Assembly: GCF_005876855.1 (NCBI RefSeq)
Contig: NZ_QLAE01000002.1
Location: forward strand, 177,234 to 241,233
Length of the DNA stretch: 64,000 nucleotides
Reading direction: 5' to 3'
Origin: Stutzerimonas nosocomialis
GTDB taxonomy: Bacteria > Pseudomonadota > Gammaproteobacteria > Pseudomonadales > Pseudomonadaceae
The translations under genes were made by a program, and so were the position numbers. This document shows, one piece after another, positions 1-8,763 of this stretch (its first letter is position 1; each line of letters starts with the position of its first letter). Under the pieces are notes generated by a model, which was given only the letters and a program-made list of their open reading frames with translations, was not told the origin of the DNA and ran no database searches.

Positions 1-194
1 CCCATTTCCTTTTCGGTGGTCTGCAGCTGCTTCTGCACGCTGCTCTTCTCCTGCTCGATCTGCTTGAGCAGTTTCTGCAGCTCGGCGACATCCTTGCGGG
101 CGGCCTCGATCTGCGCACGGGCGGCGGCGCGATCGTCCGCCACGGCGGTGCCAACGACGAGCGCGAGTAACAGGGGAGGGAGAAGGCGGAGCAT
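1..194 (-). CDS. envC: Murein hydrolase activator EnvC-like protein, N-terminal part only
   Basis: Partial gene: only the first 64 codons are in the window and the rest lies beyond base 1. The protein starts at the ATG at 194-192 with a Leu/Val-rich signal peptide ending near AVA-DD, followed by a charged Ala/Gln/Lys/Glu helix rich in heptads, as in the periplasmic coiled coil of EnvC. In the family this coiled coil precedes a degenerate LytM (M23) domain that activates cell-division amidases; that domain is not visible here. Position directly downstream of gpmI on the same strand is the usual Pseudomonas arrangement. A possible -10 (CATACT, 233-228 on the minus strand) after the gpmI terminators suggests its own promoter. 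The name rests on context plus the N-terminus. Confidence 0.72.
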   Translation of the reverse strand, partial: MLRLLPPLLLALVVGTAVADDRAAARAQIEAARKDVAELQKLLKQIEQEKSSVQKQLQTTEKEM

Positions 195-236
195 GAGTGG
201 CGCGATACCAGGGTACGAGACCGGGCTAGTATGCCT

Positions 237-302
237 AAAAAATGCAGCCTGAGGCTGCACGCCGAATAAAAGCCGCGCGGCGTTGTGAACGGCGCCGCGC
301 GG
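237..302 (-). terminator. Tandem intrinsic terminators after gpmI
   Basis: Two perfect hairpins follow the gpmI stop when read on the minus strand. The first has 10-bp GC arms at 273-282 and 293-302 and is followed by CTTTTATT. The second has 6-bp arms at 244-249 and 253-258 with a 3-nt loop and is followed by a run of six T (complement of 237-242). Both have the stem-plus-T-tract form of Rho-independent terminators. They would uncouple gpmI from the downstream envC-like gene. Confidence 0.85.
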
Positions 303-341
303 CCCGATGAGCGGCGGGCGTCAGCCCCGCCGCTGGCCGCT

Positions 342-1877
342 TCAGTCGAGTTCGACGATGCTGCGGCCGGTCATTTCGGCTGGCTGCGGCAGGCCCAGGA
401 GGGTCAGCATGGTGGGCGCCACATCGGCGAGCACGCCGCCTTCGCGGATCTTCAGGCTGCGCTTGCCGACATAGATGAAGGGCACCGGCTCGCAGGTATG
501 CGCCGTGTGCGCCTGGCCGGTCATGGCATCTTCCATCTGCTCGACGTTGCCGTGGTCGGCCGTGATCAGCGCCTCGCCGCCGACCTTGTCCAGGGCCGCG
601 ACGATCCGGCCGACGCAATGATCCAGGCATTCGACCGCCTTGACCGCCGCCTCGAATACGCCGGTGTGGCCGACCATGTCGCCGTTGGCGTAGTTGACCA
701 CGATGACGTCATAGCGCTGGTTCTCGATGGCGTCGACGATCCGGTCGGTCACCTCCGGGGCGCTCATTTCCGGCTGCATGTCGTAGGTCGCGACCTTGGG
801 CGACGGGATCAGGATGCGCTCCTCGCCTTCGAAGGGTTCCTCGCGCCCGCCGGAAAAGAAGAAGGTGACATGGGCGTACTTCTCGGTTTCGGCGATACGC
901 AGCTGGGTCTTGCCGTTCTTGGCCAGGTACTCGCCTAGCACGTTGCTCAGCGACTCCTGGGCGAAGGCGCTGGGCGCCGGGATGCTGGCCGAATACTGGG
1001 TGAGCATGACGAAACCGGCCAGCTGCGGGCGGCGGGCACGGGCGAAGCCGTCGAAGTCGTCCTCGACGAAGGCGCGGGACAGCTCGCGGGCGCGGTCGGC
1101 GCGGAAGTTCATGAACACCACGGCATCGCCGTCCTCGACCTTCACCGGCTCGCCGATGGTGGTGGCCTTGACGAACTCGTCGCTCTCGCCGCGCTCGTAG
1201 GCGGCGATCAGGCCGTCCACCGCGTAGTCGGCGTGGTACTCGGCCTTGCCGTCGACGATCAGCTCGAAGGCCTGCTGCACGCGGTCCCAGCGGTTGTCGC
1301 GGTCCATCGCGAAGTAGCGGCCGATCAGGCTGGCCACCTTGCCCTTGCCGAGGCGGCCGAAGGTGGCCTGCATCAGTTCGATGGAGCCCTGGGCGCTCTT
1401 GGGCGGCGTGTCGCGGCCGTCGAGGAAGGCGTGCAGGTAGATCTTCTCGGCGCCGCGCTTGGCGGCCAGCTCGGCCATGGCGACCAGGTGGTCCTGATGG
1501 CTGTGCACACCGCCGTCGGACAGCAGGCCGAGAATGTGTACGGCCTTGCCGGCGCCGACCGCCTTGTCCACCGCGGCGCAGAGGGTCGGGTTCTCGAAGA
1601 AGTCGCCGTCGCGGATGGATTTGGTCACCCGGGTGAAGTCCTGGTACACCACGCGGCCGGCGCCGAGGTTCATGTGGCCCACCTCGGAGTTGCCCATCTG
1701 CCCGTCGGGCAAGCCCACATCCATGCCGCTGCCGGAAATGAGCCCGTGCGGCTGGGTGCTCAGCAGGCGGTCGTAGACCGGTGTGTTGGCCGCATGGATG
1801 GCGTTGAACTCGGGGCTTTCGCTATGCCCGAAGCCGTCGAGGATGACGAGTACCAGGGGTTTGGGTGCAGCAGGCAT
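342..1877 (-). CDS. gpmI: 2,3-bisphosphoglycerate-independent phosphoglycerate mutase
   Basis: Interconverts 3- and 2-phosphoglycerate in glycolysis/gluconeogenesis, using two metal ions (Mn in most bacteria). The 511-residue length is normal. Family motifs are visible: [10 protein letters not shown] near the N-terminus (metal Asp), the phosphoserine loop [14 protein letters not shown], the [11 protein letters not shown] motif, RADRARE, and the C-terminal metal motif ALITADHGN. The start is the ATG at 1877-1875, giving MPAAPKP, because it has a good AAGGAGC site just upstream; a longer reading to 1943 would add 22 residues without family resemblance. It is divergent from the rhodanese-grxC-secB group and is followed by tandem terminators. 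Confidence 0.97.
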   Translation of the reverse strand: MPAAPKPLVLVILDGFGHSESPEFNAIHAANTPVYDRLLSTQPHGLISGSGMDVGLPDGQMGNSEVGHMNLGAGRVVYQDFTRVTKSIRDGDFFENPTLCAAVDKAVGAGKAVHILGLLSDGGVHSHQDHLVAMAELAAKRGAEKIYLHAFLDGRDTPPKSAQGSIELMQATFGRLGKGKVASLIGRYFAMDRDNRWDRVQQAFELIVDGKAEYHADYAVDGLIAAYERGESDEFVKATTIGEPVKVEDGDAVVFMNFRADRARELSRAFVEDDFDGFARARRPQLAGFVMLTQYSASIPAPSAFAQESLSNVLGEYLAKNGKTQLRIAETEKYAHVTFFFSGGREEPFEGEERILIPSPKVATYDMQPEMSAPEVTDRIVDAIENQRYDVIVVNYANGDMVGHTGVFEAAVKAVECLDHCVGRIVAALDKVGGEALITADHGNVEQMEDAMTGQAHTAHTCEPVPFIYVGKRSLKIREGGVLADVAPTMLTLLGLPQPAEMTGRSIVELD

Positions 1878-1954
1878 GTTCGGGCTCCTTGCGCGGGGAC
1901 TTGAAAGGGCGGCCAGTCTACTGGCGGGCCGGGCCAGGGTCACGAGTATCAGGG

Positions 1955-1983
1955 TTCAGCCGGCTGGGGGGGCTGTGTATACT
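1955..1983 (+). promoter_or_regulatory. Putative promoter of the rhodanese-grxC-secB group
   Basis: A -10-like TATACT at 1978-1983 lies 32 bases before the rhodanese ATG. A weak -35-like TTCAGC sits 17 bases upstream at 1955-1960 (3 of 6 matches). Only the -10 is convincing, and no transcript data exist here. Confidence 0.4.
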
Positions 1984-2015
1984 GGCCCGCATTTTATCCC
2001 CCGGGTACCCTATTG

Positions 2016-2429
2016 ATGGTCGCTAACCTGATTGAATTTGTCTCCAACCACTATGTATTGAGCAGCCTGTTCGTCGTGCTGCTGATCCTTCTGGTCATCA
2101 CCGAGACTCGCAAGGGCGGCAAGAGCCTGAGCAATCGCGAGCTGACCGCCCTGGTCAACAGTGGTGAAGGCGTGGTGTTGGACGTGCGGGCGAAGAAGGA
2201 GTTCGCCGCCGGCCATATCGTCGACGCGTTGAACATTCCGCACGACAAACTGGTCAGCCGAATGGCGGAGCTGGAAAAGTACAAGGGCAAGACGCTGATC
2301 GTCGTCGACGCCCTCGGCCAGCACGCCGGTACGGTTTGTCGGGAGTTGCAGAAGGCAGGCCACACGGCCGCCAAGCTGGGCGGAGGGATTTCCAGCTGGC
2401 GCGGCGACAACCTTCCCCTGGTCAAGTGA
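2016..2429 (+). CDS. yibN: Membrane-anchored rhodanese-domain protein (YibN-like)
   Basis: A 137-residue protein with one N-terminal membrane helix (about residues 14-30, YVLSSLFVVLLILLVI) followed by a single rhodanese fold. The rhodanese signature is seen as VLDVRAKKEFAAGHIVDALNIP and the C-terminal GGGISSW. In sulfurtransferases the catalytic Cys begins the loop after the central strand; here that place reads IVVDALGQHAGTVC, so Asp-Ala replaces the Cys and the nearest Cys is at the loop end. Sulfur transfer may therefore be absent or altered. The ATG at 2016 is preferred over the TTG directly before it. It sits upstream of grxC and secB, probably co-transcribed, as in other Pseudomonas. 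Confidence 0.88.
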   Translation: MVANLIEFVSNHYVLSSLFVVLLILLVITETRKGGKSLSNRELTALVNSGEGVVLDVRAKKEFAAGHIVDALNIPHDKLVSRMAELEKYKGKTLIVVDALGQHAGTVCRELQKAGHTAAKLGGGISSWRGDNLPLVK

Positions 2430-2430
2430 T

Positions 2431-2685
2431 ATGTCCCATGTCGTGATCTACACCACCGCCTGGTGCCCCTACTGTCTGCGGGCCAAGAGCCTGCTGGACA
2501 AGAAGGGCGTCGACTATGAGGAAATCCCGGTCGACGGCCGGTCCGACCTGCGCGCCGAGATGGCTCGCAAGGCGGGGCGCACGTCGGTGCCGCAGATCTG
2601 GATCGGCGAGCAGCACATCGGTGGTTGCGACGATCTTTTCGCCCTCGATCGCGCCGGCCGTCTCGACCCGCTGCTCGCATCCTGA
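2431..2685 (+). CDS. grxC: Glutaredoxin 3
   Basis: An 84-residue monomeric dithiol glutaredoxin that reduces protein and mixed disulfides with glutathione in the cytoplasm. The active site CPYC appears in TTAWCPYCLRAK (about residues 12-15), the cis-Pro in TSVPQIWIG, and the glutathione-binding GGCDDL near the C-terminus. The start follows the rhodanese stop by one base, so the two are likely translationally coupled. secB follows after 66 bases. Confidence 0.97.
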   Translation: MSHVVIYTTAWCPYCLRAKSLLDKKGVDYEEIPVDGRSDLRAEMARKAGRTSVPQIWIGEQHIGGCDDLFALDRAGRLDPLLAS

Positions 2686-2751
2686 CGGCTCGGGCCGCAG
2701 CGGACGGTCGCCGACAACCCTTATCAAACGCACAACGAGAAGGCTTCGAAA

Positions 2752-3249
2752 ATGGCTGAACAAGAAACCAACGGCGCCGCTTCCCAGAACGGCGAGCAAG
2801 GCGCGCAGTTCTCCCTGCAGCGCATCTACGTCCGCGATCTGTCGTTCGAGGCGCCCAAGAGCCCGGAAATCTTCCGCCAGGAGTGGAATCCGAGCGTCGC
2901 TTTGGATCTGAACACCAAGCAGAAGGCGCTCGAAGGCGACTTCCACGAAGTGGTGCTGACCCTGTCGGTCACGGTCAAGACCAACGAAGAAGTGGCGTTC
3001 ATCGCCGAAGTGCAGCAGGCCGGCATCTTCCTGATCAAGGGGCTGGATGCGCCGTCCATGAGCCACACCCTCGGTGCGTTCTGCCCGAACATCCTGTTCC
3101 CTTATGCCCGCGAAGCCCTGGACAACCTGGTCACCCGCGGCTCGTTCCCGGCGCTGATGCTTTCCCCGGTGAACTTCGATGCGCTCTACGCGCAGGAAAT
3201 GGCCCGCATGCAGCAGGCGGGCCAGGCGCCGAGCACCGCTCAGCACTGA
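2752..3249 (+). CDS. secB: Protein-export chaperone SecB
   Basis: A 165-residue homotetrameric cytosolic chaperone that holds unfolded precursors and delivers them to SecA. Family stretches are clear: [16 protein letters not shown] at the N-terminus, VALDLNTKQ, and [19 protein letters not shown] leading to the C-terminal half. The tail is Gln/Ala-rich. It closes the rhodanese-grxC-secB group and is followed by a hairpin terminator shared with the convergent oxidoreductase gene. Confidence 0.98.
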   Translation: MAEQETNGAASQNGEQGAQFSLQRIYVRDLSFEAPKSPEIFRQEWNPSVALDLNTKQKALEGDFHEVVLTLSVTVKTNEEVAFIAEVQQAGIFLIKGLDAPSMSHTLGAFCPNILFPYAREALDNLVTRGSFPALMLSPVNFDALYAQEMARMQQAGQAPSTAQH

Positions 3250-3284
3250 GGCCGCGCCGCGTCTGCGGCATCACGCGCCGGATA

Positions 3285-3314
3285 CGAAGGGCTCGCCTGA
3301 TGGCGGGCCCTTCG
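3285..3314. terminator. Bidirectional terminator between secB and the oxidoreductase gene
   Basis: A 13-bp GC-rich stem (3285-3297 with 3302-3314, one G-U pair) with a short TGAT-type loop lies between two convergent genes. The flanking T-tract is weak on both strands. Confidence 0.7.
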
Positions 3315-3339
3315 TCGTTCTGGCGCCCGAGGTCTCGTC

Positions 3340-4320
3340 TCAGCGAACCTTGACCACGACCTTACCGACGGCGCGGCGCTGGGCCAGGGTATCGATCGCC
3401 TCGGAGGCTTGCGCCAGCGGGAAGGTCTGGGACACCAGCGGCTTGAGCTTGCCCTCGGCATGCCAGGCGAACAGCTGCTGGAAGTTGGCGGCGTTGTCCT
3501 GGGGCTGGCGCTGGGCGAAGGCGCCCCAGAACACGCCGACCAGGGATGCGCCCTTGAGCAGCGGCAGGTTGGCCGGCAGCGCAGGAATGCCGTCCCCGGC
3601 GGCGAAGCCGACCACCAGCATGCGGCCGTTCCAGGCGATGCTGCGGAATGCCTCCTCGAACAGCGAGCCGCCGACCGGATCGTAGATCACGTCGACGCCC
3701 TGGCCGCCGGTCAGCTCCTTGAGCCGGTCCTTGATACCGCCTTCGCTGTAGTTGATCAGCTCGTCGGCGCCGGCCTTGCGCGCCACTTCGAGCTTCTCGG
3801 TCGTCGAGGCCGCCGCGATCACCCGGGCGCCCATCGCCTTGCCGATTTCCACCGCCGCCAGCCCCACGCCGCCCGAGGCGCCGAGTACCAGCAGGGTCTC
3901 GCCCGGCTGCAGGTTGCCGCGCTGACGCAGCGCGTGCATGGACGTGCCGTAGGTCATGCTGAAGGCCGCGGCCGTTTCGAAATCCATGCTGTCAGGAATG
4001 GGCAGGACGTTGTAGGCCGGGACCGCGGTCTGCTCGGCGAACGCGCTCCAGCCGGTCAGGCCCATCACCCGGTCGCCGACCTTCAGGTGGGTGACCTTCT
4101 CGCCCACCGCCGCCACCACGCCGGCCGCCTCGCCGCCGGGGGAGAAGGGAAACGGCGGCTTGAACTGGTACTTGCCCTCGATGATCAGCGTGTCTGGAAA
4201 GTTGACCCCGGCGGCGTGCACGTCGAGCAGGATCTCGTTCTTCTTGATCTCGGGGCTGGCGGTCTCTTCCAGCACCAGGGTGTCGGCGGGGCCGAAGGCT
4301 TTGCACAGGATGGCTTTCAT
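3340..4320 (-). CDS. NADPH:quinone oxidoreductase-family protein (zinc-free MDR)
   Basis: A 326-residue medium-chain dehydrogenase/reductase of the quinone oxidoreductase branch. The N-terminal GroES-like domain begins MKAILCKAFGPADTLVLEE; the nucleotide-binding loop is GASGGVGLAAVEIGKAMG in the middle, followed by the strand VIAAAST. The Cys cluster of the structural-zinc alcohol dehydrogenases is not seen, which fits a zinc-independent NADPH reductase. Substrate is unknown; family members reduce quinones or enoyl thioesters. It is monocistronic, convergent with secB, and its 5' side faces the long gap before cyoA. Confidence 0.9.
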   Translation of the reverse strand: MKAILCKAFGPADTLVLEETASPEIKKNEILLDVHAAGVNFPDTLIIEGKYQFKPPFPFSPGGEAAGVVAAVGEKVTHLKVGDRVMGLTGWSAFAEQTAVPAYNVLPIPDSMDFETAAAFSMTYGTSMHALRQRGNLQPGETLLVLGASGGVGLAAVEIGKAMGARVIAAASTTEKLEVARKAGADELINYSEGGIKDRLKELTGGQGVDVIYDPVGGSLFEEAFRSIAWNGRMLVVGFAAGDGIPALPANLPLLKGASLVGVFWGAFAQRQPQDNAANFQQLFAWHAEGKLKPLVSQTFPLAQASEAIDTLAQRRAVGKVVVKVR

Positions 4321-4472
4321 CGGGAGGGTCCTTGTTGGAGTTGTCGGGCCGCAGTTGCAGGCAGTCTAGGTCCGCGAGGCCGGGGCGCAACGAGCATGGC
4401 CCTCCCTGATGGCGTCGCATAAGTGCGGTCCGAGCGCTGCCTTGCCTGGTGTGGGCGGGTCGAGGCGCTGAC

Positions 4473-4507
4473 ACAAATTGCAAAAGTTTGTATTGTCTTG
4501 AAACAAT
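4473..4507. repeat. Adjacent inverted repeats upstream of cyo
   Basis: ACAAA (4473-4477) pairs with TTTGT (4487-4491), and immediately after it ATTGT (4492-4496) pairs with ACAAT (4503-4507). They lie in the only AT-rich stretch of the gap. They look like operator half-sites, but they do not match the ANR/FNR consensus TTGAT-N4-ATCAA, so no regulator is assigned. Confidence 0.4.
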
Positions 4508-4555
4508 TAAAACTTTGCTTCACACTTGATTTGTTACCTAGGACACGGATGCGTT

Positions 4556-4796
4556 GCTCTGGTTGATCCAGAGCCGCTGGCTAGCTCGCCATCGCGCTGC
4601 TGTCCGTCCCTGCCATGGGGCGATTCATGGCACCGGCCATGGATGCGCCTGCACCGCCCCCTCCGCCCACCAGAACACAACAATTTGGGCCACGGATCCG
4701 CTGGCGCAACGCCAGTCGCCGTTATCCGGCAATAACGCACCGCGCCGACAGACGAGCCTTCGCGCTCCTCTGCCTGCCTTCGAGCCGCTTCGAAGG
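4556..4796 (+). ncRNA. Cluster of five perfect hairpins: candidate structured cyo leader or small RNA
   Basis: Five perfect stems with short loops occur in 241 bases: 4556-4562/4568-4574 (7 bp, 5-nt loop), 4611-4617/4626-4632 (7 bp, 8-nt loop), 4701-4706/4710-4715 (6 bp, 3-nt loop), 4720-4725/4732-4737 (6 bp, 6-nt loop) and 4777-4783/4790-4796 (7 bp, 6-nt loop). The strand is inferred from the downstream cyo operon; the stems are symmetric and could act on either strand. I do not recognise a known RNA family. No strong terminator follows, so a leader reading into cyoA at 4882 is the simpler idea. Confidence 0.4.
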
Positions 4797-4881
4797 TACG
4801 GGCACCTGCGACCTATCGATTCCCAAGGACTGAATGGCAGCCAATGGTCGATGCCTTCAGGCACACAGTTCGAGGCCGAGA

Positions 4882-5793
4882 ATGAGCAACAAGCGATACC
4901 CGAGATTTCTGAGCGTCCTGCCGTTTCTGACCATGCTGCTGCTCGGCGGGTGTGACATGGTCCTGTTCAATCCCAAGGGGCAGGTGGGGCTGGATGAGCG
5001 GAACCTGATCATCGCCGCGACGCTGCTGATGCTGATCGTGGTGATCCCGGTATTCATCATGACCGCCGTGTTCGCCTGGAAATACCGCGCCAGCAACACC
5101 CAGGCGAACTACCAGCCCAATTGGGCGCATTCGGTCCGCATCGAGGCCGTGGTCTGGGGCGTTCCGGCGCTGATCATCATCGCCCTCGGCATCCTCACCT
5201 GGAAAAGCACCCACGCCCTGGACCCCTACAAGCCGCTCGAGTCGGACGTGCCGCCGGTGACCGTCCAGGTCATCGCCATGGACTGGAAGTGGCTGTTCAT
5301 CTACCCGGAGCTCGGCGTGGCATCGGTCAACGAGCTGGCGATTCCCGACAACACGCCCATCAACTTCCGCATCACCTCGGACGGGGCGATGACTTCGTTC
5401 TTCATCCCGGCGCTCGGCGGGCAGATCTACGCGATGGCCGGCATGCAGACGCAGCTGCACCTGATCGCCAACGAGATCGGCGAGTACCGCGGATTCGCCG
5501 CCAACTACAACGGCGAAGGCTTTTCCAAGATGGGTTTCGCCGCCCGGGCCATGAGTCCCGCCGACTTCCAGGCCTGGGTCGCACAGGTGCGTGGCGACTC
5601 GGCACGGCTGGCCTCGATGGCCGACTACGAGGTGCTGGCCAAGCCCAGCATCGAGCATCCCGTCCAGCATTTCGCTTCGGTGCAGCCGGGCCTGTTCCAG
5701 CACGTGGTGGACAAGTACGAGGGCATGAACAGGGGCGCACCCGCCCACGGAAAGATGGATGACATGCCCGACATGACCATGGATAGCCATTGA
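4882..5793 (+). CDS. cyoA: Cytochrome bo3 ubiquinol oxidase subunit II
   Basis: Subunit II of the proton-pumping quinol oxidase. The chosen ATG (MSNKRYP) gives 303 residues with a lipoprotein signal peptide and lipobox LLGGC, lipid Cys at about residue 24. Two membrane helices follow, including ILIVVIPVFIMTAVFAWKY, then a periplasmic cupredoxin domain. The domain lacks the CxxxC copper-A ligands of cytochrome c oxidases: the region around ALGGQIYAMAGMQT has none, as expected for a quinol oxidase. A longer in-frame start at 4834 would destroy the signal peptide. First gene of cyoABCDE. Confidence 0.96.
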   Translation: MSNKRYPRFLSVLPFLTMLLLGGCDMVLFNPKGQVGLDERNLIIAATLLMLIVVIPVFIMTAVFAWKYRASNTQANYQPNWAHSVRIEAVVWGVPALIIIALGILTWKSTHALDPYKPLESDVPPVTVQVIAMDWKWLFIYPELGVASVNELAIPDNTPINFRITSDGAMTSFFIPALGGQIYAMAGMQTQLHLIANEIGEYRGFAANYNGEGFSKMGFAARAMSPADFQAWVAQVRGDSARLASMADYEVLAKPSIEHPVQHFASVQPGLFQHVVDKYEGMNRGAPAHGKMDDMPDMTMDSH

Positions 5794-5841
5794 GCCGAGG
5801 CAGACACAGATGCATTCGAATGAAGGCAGAGGAAATTGAGC

Positions 5842-7815
5842 ATGTTCGGTAAGTTGACCCTTGATGCCATCCCGTGGCACGAGCCCATCATCATGTACAC
5901 GCTGGCCGTCGTCGGGGTCATCGGGGTTGCCGTTCTCGCCCTGATCACCCGTGCCAAGGGCTGGGGACCGCTGTGGCGTGACTGGCTGACCTCGGTGGAC
6001 CACAAGAAGATCGGCGTGATGTACATCGTCGTGGCGCTGATCATGCTGCTGCGTGGCTTCTCCGACGCGATCATGATGCGCACCCAGCAGGCGATGGCCG
6101 CCGCCGGTTCGGCCGGCTACCTGCCGCCGGAACACTACGACCAGATCTTCACCGCCCACGGCGTGATCATGATCTTCTTCATGGCCATGCCCTTCATGAT
6201 CGGCCTGATGAACATCGTCGTGCCGCTGCAGATCGGTGCCCGCGACGTCGCGTTCCCCTTCCTCAACTCGCTGAGCTTCTGGCTGTTCGTGGTCGGCGCG
6301 GTGCTGGTGAACATCTCGCTCGGCGTCGGCGAATTCGCCCGCACCGGCTGGGTGGCGTATCCGCCGCTGTCGGAGCTCGGCTACAGCCCGGGCGTGGGGA
6401 TGGACTACTACATCTGGTCGTTGCAGATATCGGGTATCGGGACGCTGCTGACGGGCCTGAACTTCTTCGTGACCATCCTCAAGATGCGCACCAGGGGCAT
6501 GGACCTGATGAAGATGCCGATCTTCACCTGGACCTGCTTCTGCACCGCGATCCTGATCCTCGCCGCCTTCCCGATCCTGACCGCGACCCTCGGCCTGCTG
6601 ACCCTGGATCGCTACCTGGACATGCATTTCTTCACCAATGAGCTGGGCGGCAACCCGATGATGTACGTCAACCTCATCTGGGCCTGGGGCCATCCTGAGG
6701 TGTACATCCTGATCCTGCCGGCGTTCGGCATCTTCTCCGAAGTGACCTCGACCTTCGCCCGCAAGCGGTTGTTCGGCTACGCCTCGCTGGTGTGGGCGAC
6801 CATCGCGATCACGGTGCTGTCGTTCGTGGTGTGGGTGCATCACTTCTTCACCATGGGCGCCGGGGCGAACGTCAACGCCTTCTTCGGCATCATGACGATG
6901 ATCATCGCGGTACCGACGGGGGTGAAGATCTTCACCTGGCTGTTCACCATGTTCCGCGGGCGGATCGTGTTCGAGACGCCGATCATGTGGACCATCGGCT
7001 TCATCATCACCTTCACCATCGGGGGCATGACCGGTGTGCTGCTGGCCGTACCCGGTGCCGACTTCCTGCTGCACAACAGCCTGTTCCTGATCGCGCACTT
7101 CCATAACGTGATCATCGGCGGCGCGGTGTTCGGCTACCTGGCGGGGCTGACGTACTGGTTCCCCAAAGCGTTCGGTTACCGCCTGCACAACCGCCTCGGA
7201 CAGGTTGCCTTCTGGTGCTGGCTGGTGGGCTTCTTCTTCGCCTTCGTTCCGTCCTATTTCCTGGGCTTCATGGGCATGACCCGGCGCCTGAGCAGTTTCG
7301 ACGTGCCCGAGTGGCGGCCTTTCCTGATGCTGGAACTGGTGGGCGTGGCCCTGATCCTGATCGGTGTCTGCGCCCAGGCGGCGCAACTCGTGGTGAGCTA
7401 CCGCAACCGCGAGACGCTGCGCGATGTGACGGGCGACCCCTGGAATGGCCGCACCCTGGAATGGTCGACCTCCTCGCCGCCGCCGTTCTACAACTTCGCC
7501 GAACAGCCCGAGGTGGACGACCTGGACGCCTACTGGGGCATGAAGGAGCGCGGGGTCAGCACGGCCATACGCAGCGACTACAAGAAGATCCACATGCCGC
7601 GCAATACCAGCGCAGGCCTGGTCCTCGCCGGCTTCAGCCTGGTGATCGGCTTCGCCCTGGTCTGGCACATCTGGTGGATGGCCATCGCCGGCCTGGTGGG
7701 CTCGGTGGTCGCTTTCATCATCCGCAGCAACGACGACGACATCGATTATTACGTGCCGGCCGAAGAGGTGGCGCGGATCGAGAGCGCACGACTCGAATCA
7801 CTGGCGAAGGCTTGA
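5842..7815 (+). CDS. cyoB: Cytochrome bo3 ubiquinol oxidase subunit I
   Basis: The 657-residue catalytic subunit of the haem-copper oxidase, binding low-spin haem b, high-spin haem o and Cu-B, with about 15 membrane helices. Key motifs are seen: the Cu-B His and cross-linked Tyr in WGHPEVYIL, the His pair in WVHHFFTMG, the haem ligands in [10 protein letters not shown], and the helix I start [10 protein letters not shown]. The start is the ATG at 5842 ([12 protein letters not shown], as in the family), preceded by GAGGAAA; a TTG six bases earlier is less likely. It follows cyoA by 48 bases. Confidence 0.98.
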   Translation: MFGKLTLDAIPWHEPIIMYTLAVVGVIGVAVLALITRAKGWGPLWRDWLTSVDHKKIGVMYIVVALIMLLRGFSDAIMMRTQQAMAAAGSAGYLPPEHYDQIFTAHGVIMIFFMAMPFMIGLMNIVVPLQIGARDVAFPFLNSLSFWLFVVGAVLVNISLGVGEFARTGWVAYPPLSELGYSPGVGMDYYIWSLQISGIGTLLTGLNFFVTILKMRTRGMDLMKMPIFTWTCFCTAILILAAFPILTATLGLLTLDRYLDMHFFTNELGGNPMMYVNLIWAWGHPEVYILILPAFGIFSEVTSTFARKRLFGYASLVWATIAITVLSFVVWVHHFFTMGAGANVNAFFGIMTMIIAVPTGVKIFTWLFTMFRGRIVFETPIMWTIGFIITFTIGGMTGVLLAVPGADFLLHNSLFLIAHFHNVIIGGAVFGYLAGLTYWFPKAFGYRLHNRLGQVAFWCWLVGFFFAFVPSYFLGFMGMTRRLSSFDVPEWRPFLMLELVGVALILIGVCAQAAQLVVSYRNRETLRDVTGDPWNGRTLEWSTSSPPPFYNFAEQPEVDDLDAYWGMKERGVSTAIRSDYKKIHMPRNTSAGLVLAGFSLVIGFALVWHIWWMAIAGLVGSVVAFIIRSNDDDIDYYVPAEEVARIESARLESLAKA

Positions 7816-7819
7816 CGAT

Positions 7820-8434
7820 ATGCAACATGTACTTCATGCAACAGAGCACGCCGCCGAGGAGCACGGTCCGGAGCATGTCGGCTCGGTGACGGTGTTCGGC
7901 TTCTGGATCTACCTGATGACCGACTGCATCCTGTTCGCGACCCTCTTCGCGACCTATGCGGTCCTGGTCGACAGCGTGGCGGGCGGCCCGTCCGGCGCCG
8001 AGATCTTCGAGCTGCCCTACGTGCTGGTGGAAACCTTCTGCCTGCTGTTTTCCAGCATCACCTATGGCTTCGCCATGCTGGCGATGCACCGGGGCGACAA
8101 GCAGAAGCTGCTGGGCTGGCTGGGGGCCACCTTCCTGCTGGGCCTGGCATTCATCGGGCTCGAGATCAACGAGTTCCACAAGCTGATCAGCGAGGGCTAC
8201 GGCCCCAACCGCAGCGCATTCCTCTCCGGCTTCTTCACCCTGGTCGGCACCCACGGGCTGCACGTGATCAGCGGGCTGCTGTGGATGGCCGTGCTGATGT
8301 TCCAGGTGCGCGCCAGGGGGCTGACCGAGACCAACCAGACCCGCCTGCGTTGCCTGAGCCTGTTCTGGCACTTCCTCGACGTGGTGTGGATCTGCGTGTT
8401 TACCGTCGTTTACCTGATGGGAGTTCTGCGATGA
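7820..8434 (+). CDS. cyoC: Cytochrome bo3 ubiquinol oxidase subunit III
   Basis: A 204-residue integral membrane subunit with five predicted helices, supporting stability of the oxidase core. Visible family stretches include [18 protein letters not shown] near the N-terminus, the helix with [26 protein letters not shown], and the C-terminal [18 protein letters not shown]. It begins 4 bases after cyoB and its stop overlaps the cyoD start (ATGA), so translation is probably coupled. Confidence 0.97.
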   Translation: MQHVLHATEHAAEEHGPEHVGSVTVFGFWIYLMTDCILFATLFATYAVLVDSVAGGPSGAEIFELPYVLVETFCLLFSSITYGFAMLAMHRGDKQKLLGWLGATFLLGLAFIGLEINEFHKLISEGYGPNRSAFLSGFFTLVGTHGLHVISGLLWMAVLMFQVRARGLTETNQTRLRCLSLFWHFLDVVWICVFTVVYLMGVLR

Positions 8435-8763
8435 GCAACACCTTCACGGACGCCACCGGCGCCGATCACGGCACCGCGGGTTCCTACCTCCTCGGCTTCG
8501 TGCTGTCGGTCATCCTCACCGTCATACCCTTTGCGCTGGTGATGTTCCCCACCTTCTCCCAGAGCACCACGCTCTGGCTGGTGGTTGGCTTCGCGGTAGC
8601 CCAGGTGCTGGTGCACCTGGTGTTCTTCCTGCACATGAACGGCTCTTCGGAGCAGCGCTGGAACCTGGTGGCGCTGGGCTTCTCGGCGCTGATCATCTTT
8701 CTGCTGGTGTTCCTGTCGCTGTGGATCATGTTCAGCGTTCACCACTACATGCTGGCGCACTGA
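8431..8763 (+). CDS. cyoD: Cytochrome bo3 ubiquinol oxidase subunit IV
   Basis: A 110-residue subunit with three membrane helices, needed for assembly of the Cu-B site in the family. The sequence shows an N-terminal polar tail and helices [37 protein letters not shown] and [16 protein letters not shown]. The start ATG overlaps the cyoC stop, and the stop overlaps the cyoE start. The coupled spacing supports one operon. Confidence 0.96.
   Translation: MSNTFTDATGADHGTAGSYLLGFVLSVILTVIPFALVMFPTFSQSTTLWLVVGFAVAQVLVHLVFFLHMNGSSEQRWNLVALGFSALIIFLLVFLSLWIMFSVHHYMLAH

Larger units (their letters stand above)
4321..4881. other. 560-bp gap between the oxidoreductase and cyoA
   Basis: No convincing coding region is seen. 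The first half (4465-4530) is AT-rich for this genome and holds two inverted repeats: ACAAA/TTTGT at 4473-4491 and ATTGT/ACAAT at 4492-4507, possible operators. The second half (4556-4796) holds five perfect hairpins, listed separately. A -35-like TTGAAA lies at 4498-4503 but its -10 partner is poor. The likely roles are the cyo promoter region and a long 5' leader, or a separate small RNA. Confidence 0.6.

Noticed and set aside
235-630. Long open frames on both strands over gpmI, gcvP, spoT and other high-GC genes
   Set aside because: They are the complementary or shifted frames of well-supported genes, Arg/Pro/Ala-rich, lacking family motifs and ribosome sites.
4521-4540. ANR/FNR site upstream of cyoA
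   Set aside because: TTGATTTGTTACC matches only one half-site; the second half (ATCAA) is absent.
4526-4955. Short coding frames in the cyo upstream gap
   Set aside because: Several frames are open because of base composition but none has family resemblance or a good ribosome site, and the region is dominated by hairpins.
4813-7668. A 951-residue antisense open frame across cyoA-cyoB
   Set aside because: Composition is His/Arg/Gln/Asp-rich without hydrophobic core, and the opposite strand encodes clear cyo genes; it is a codon-bias shadow.
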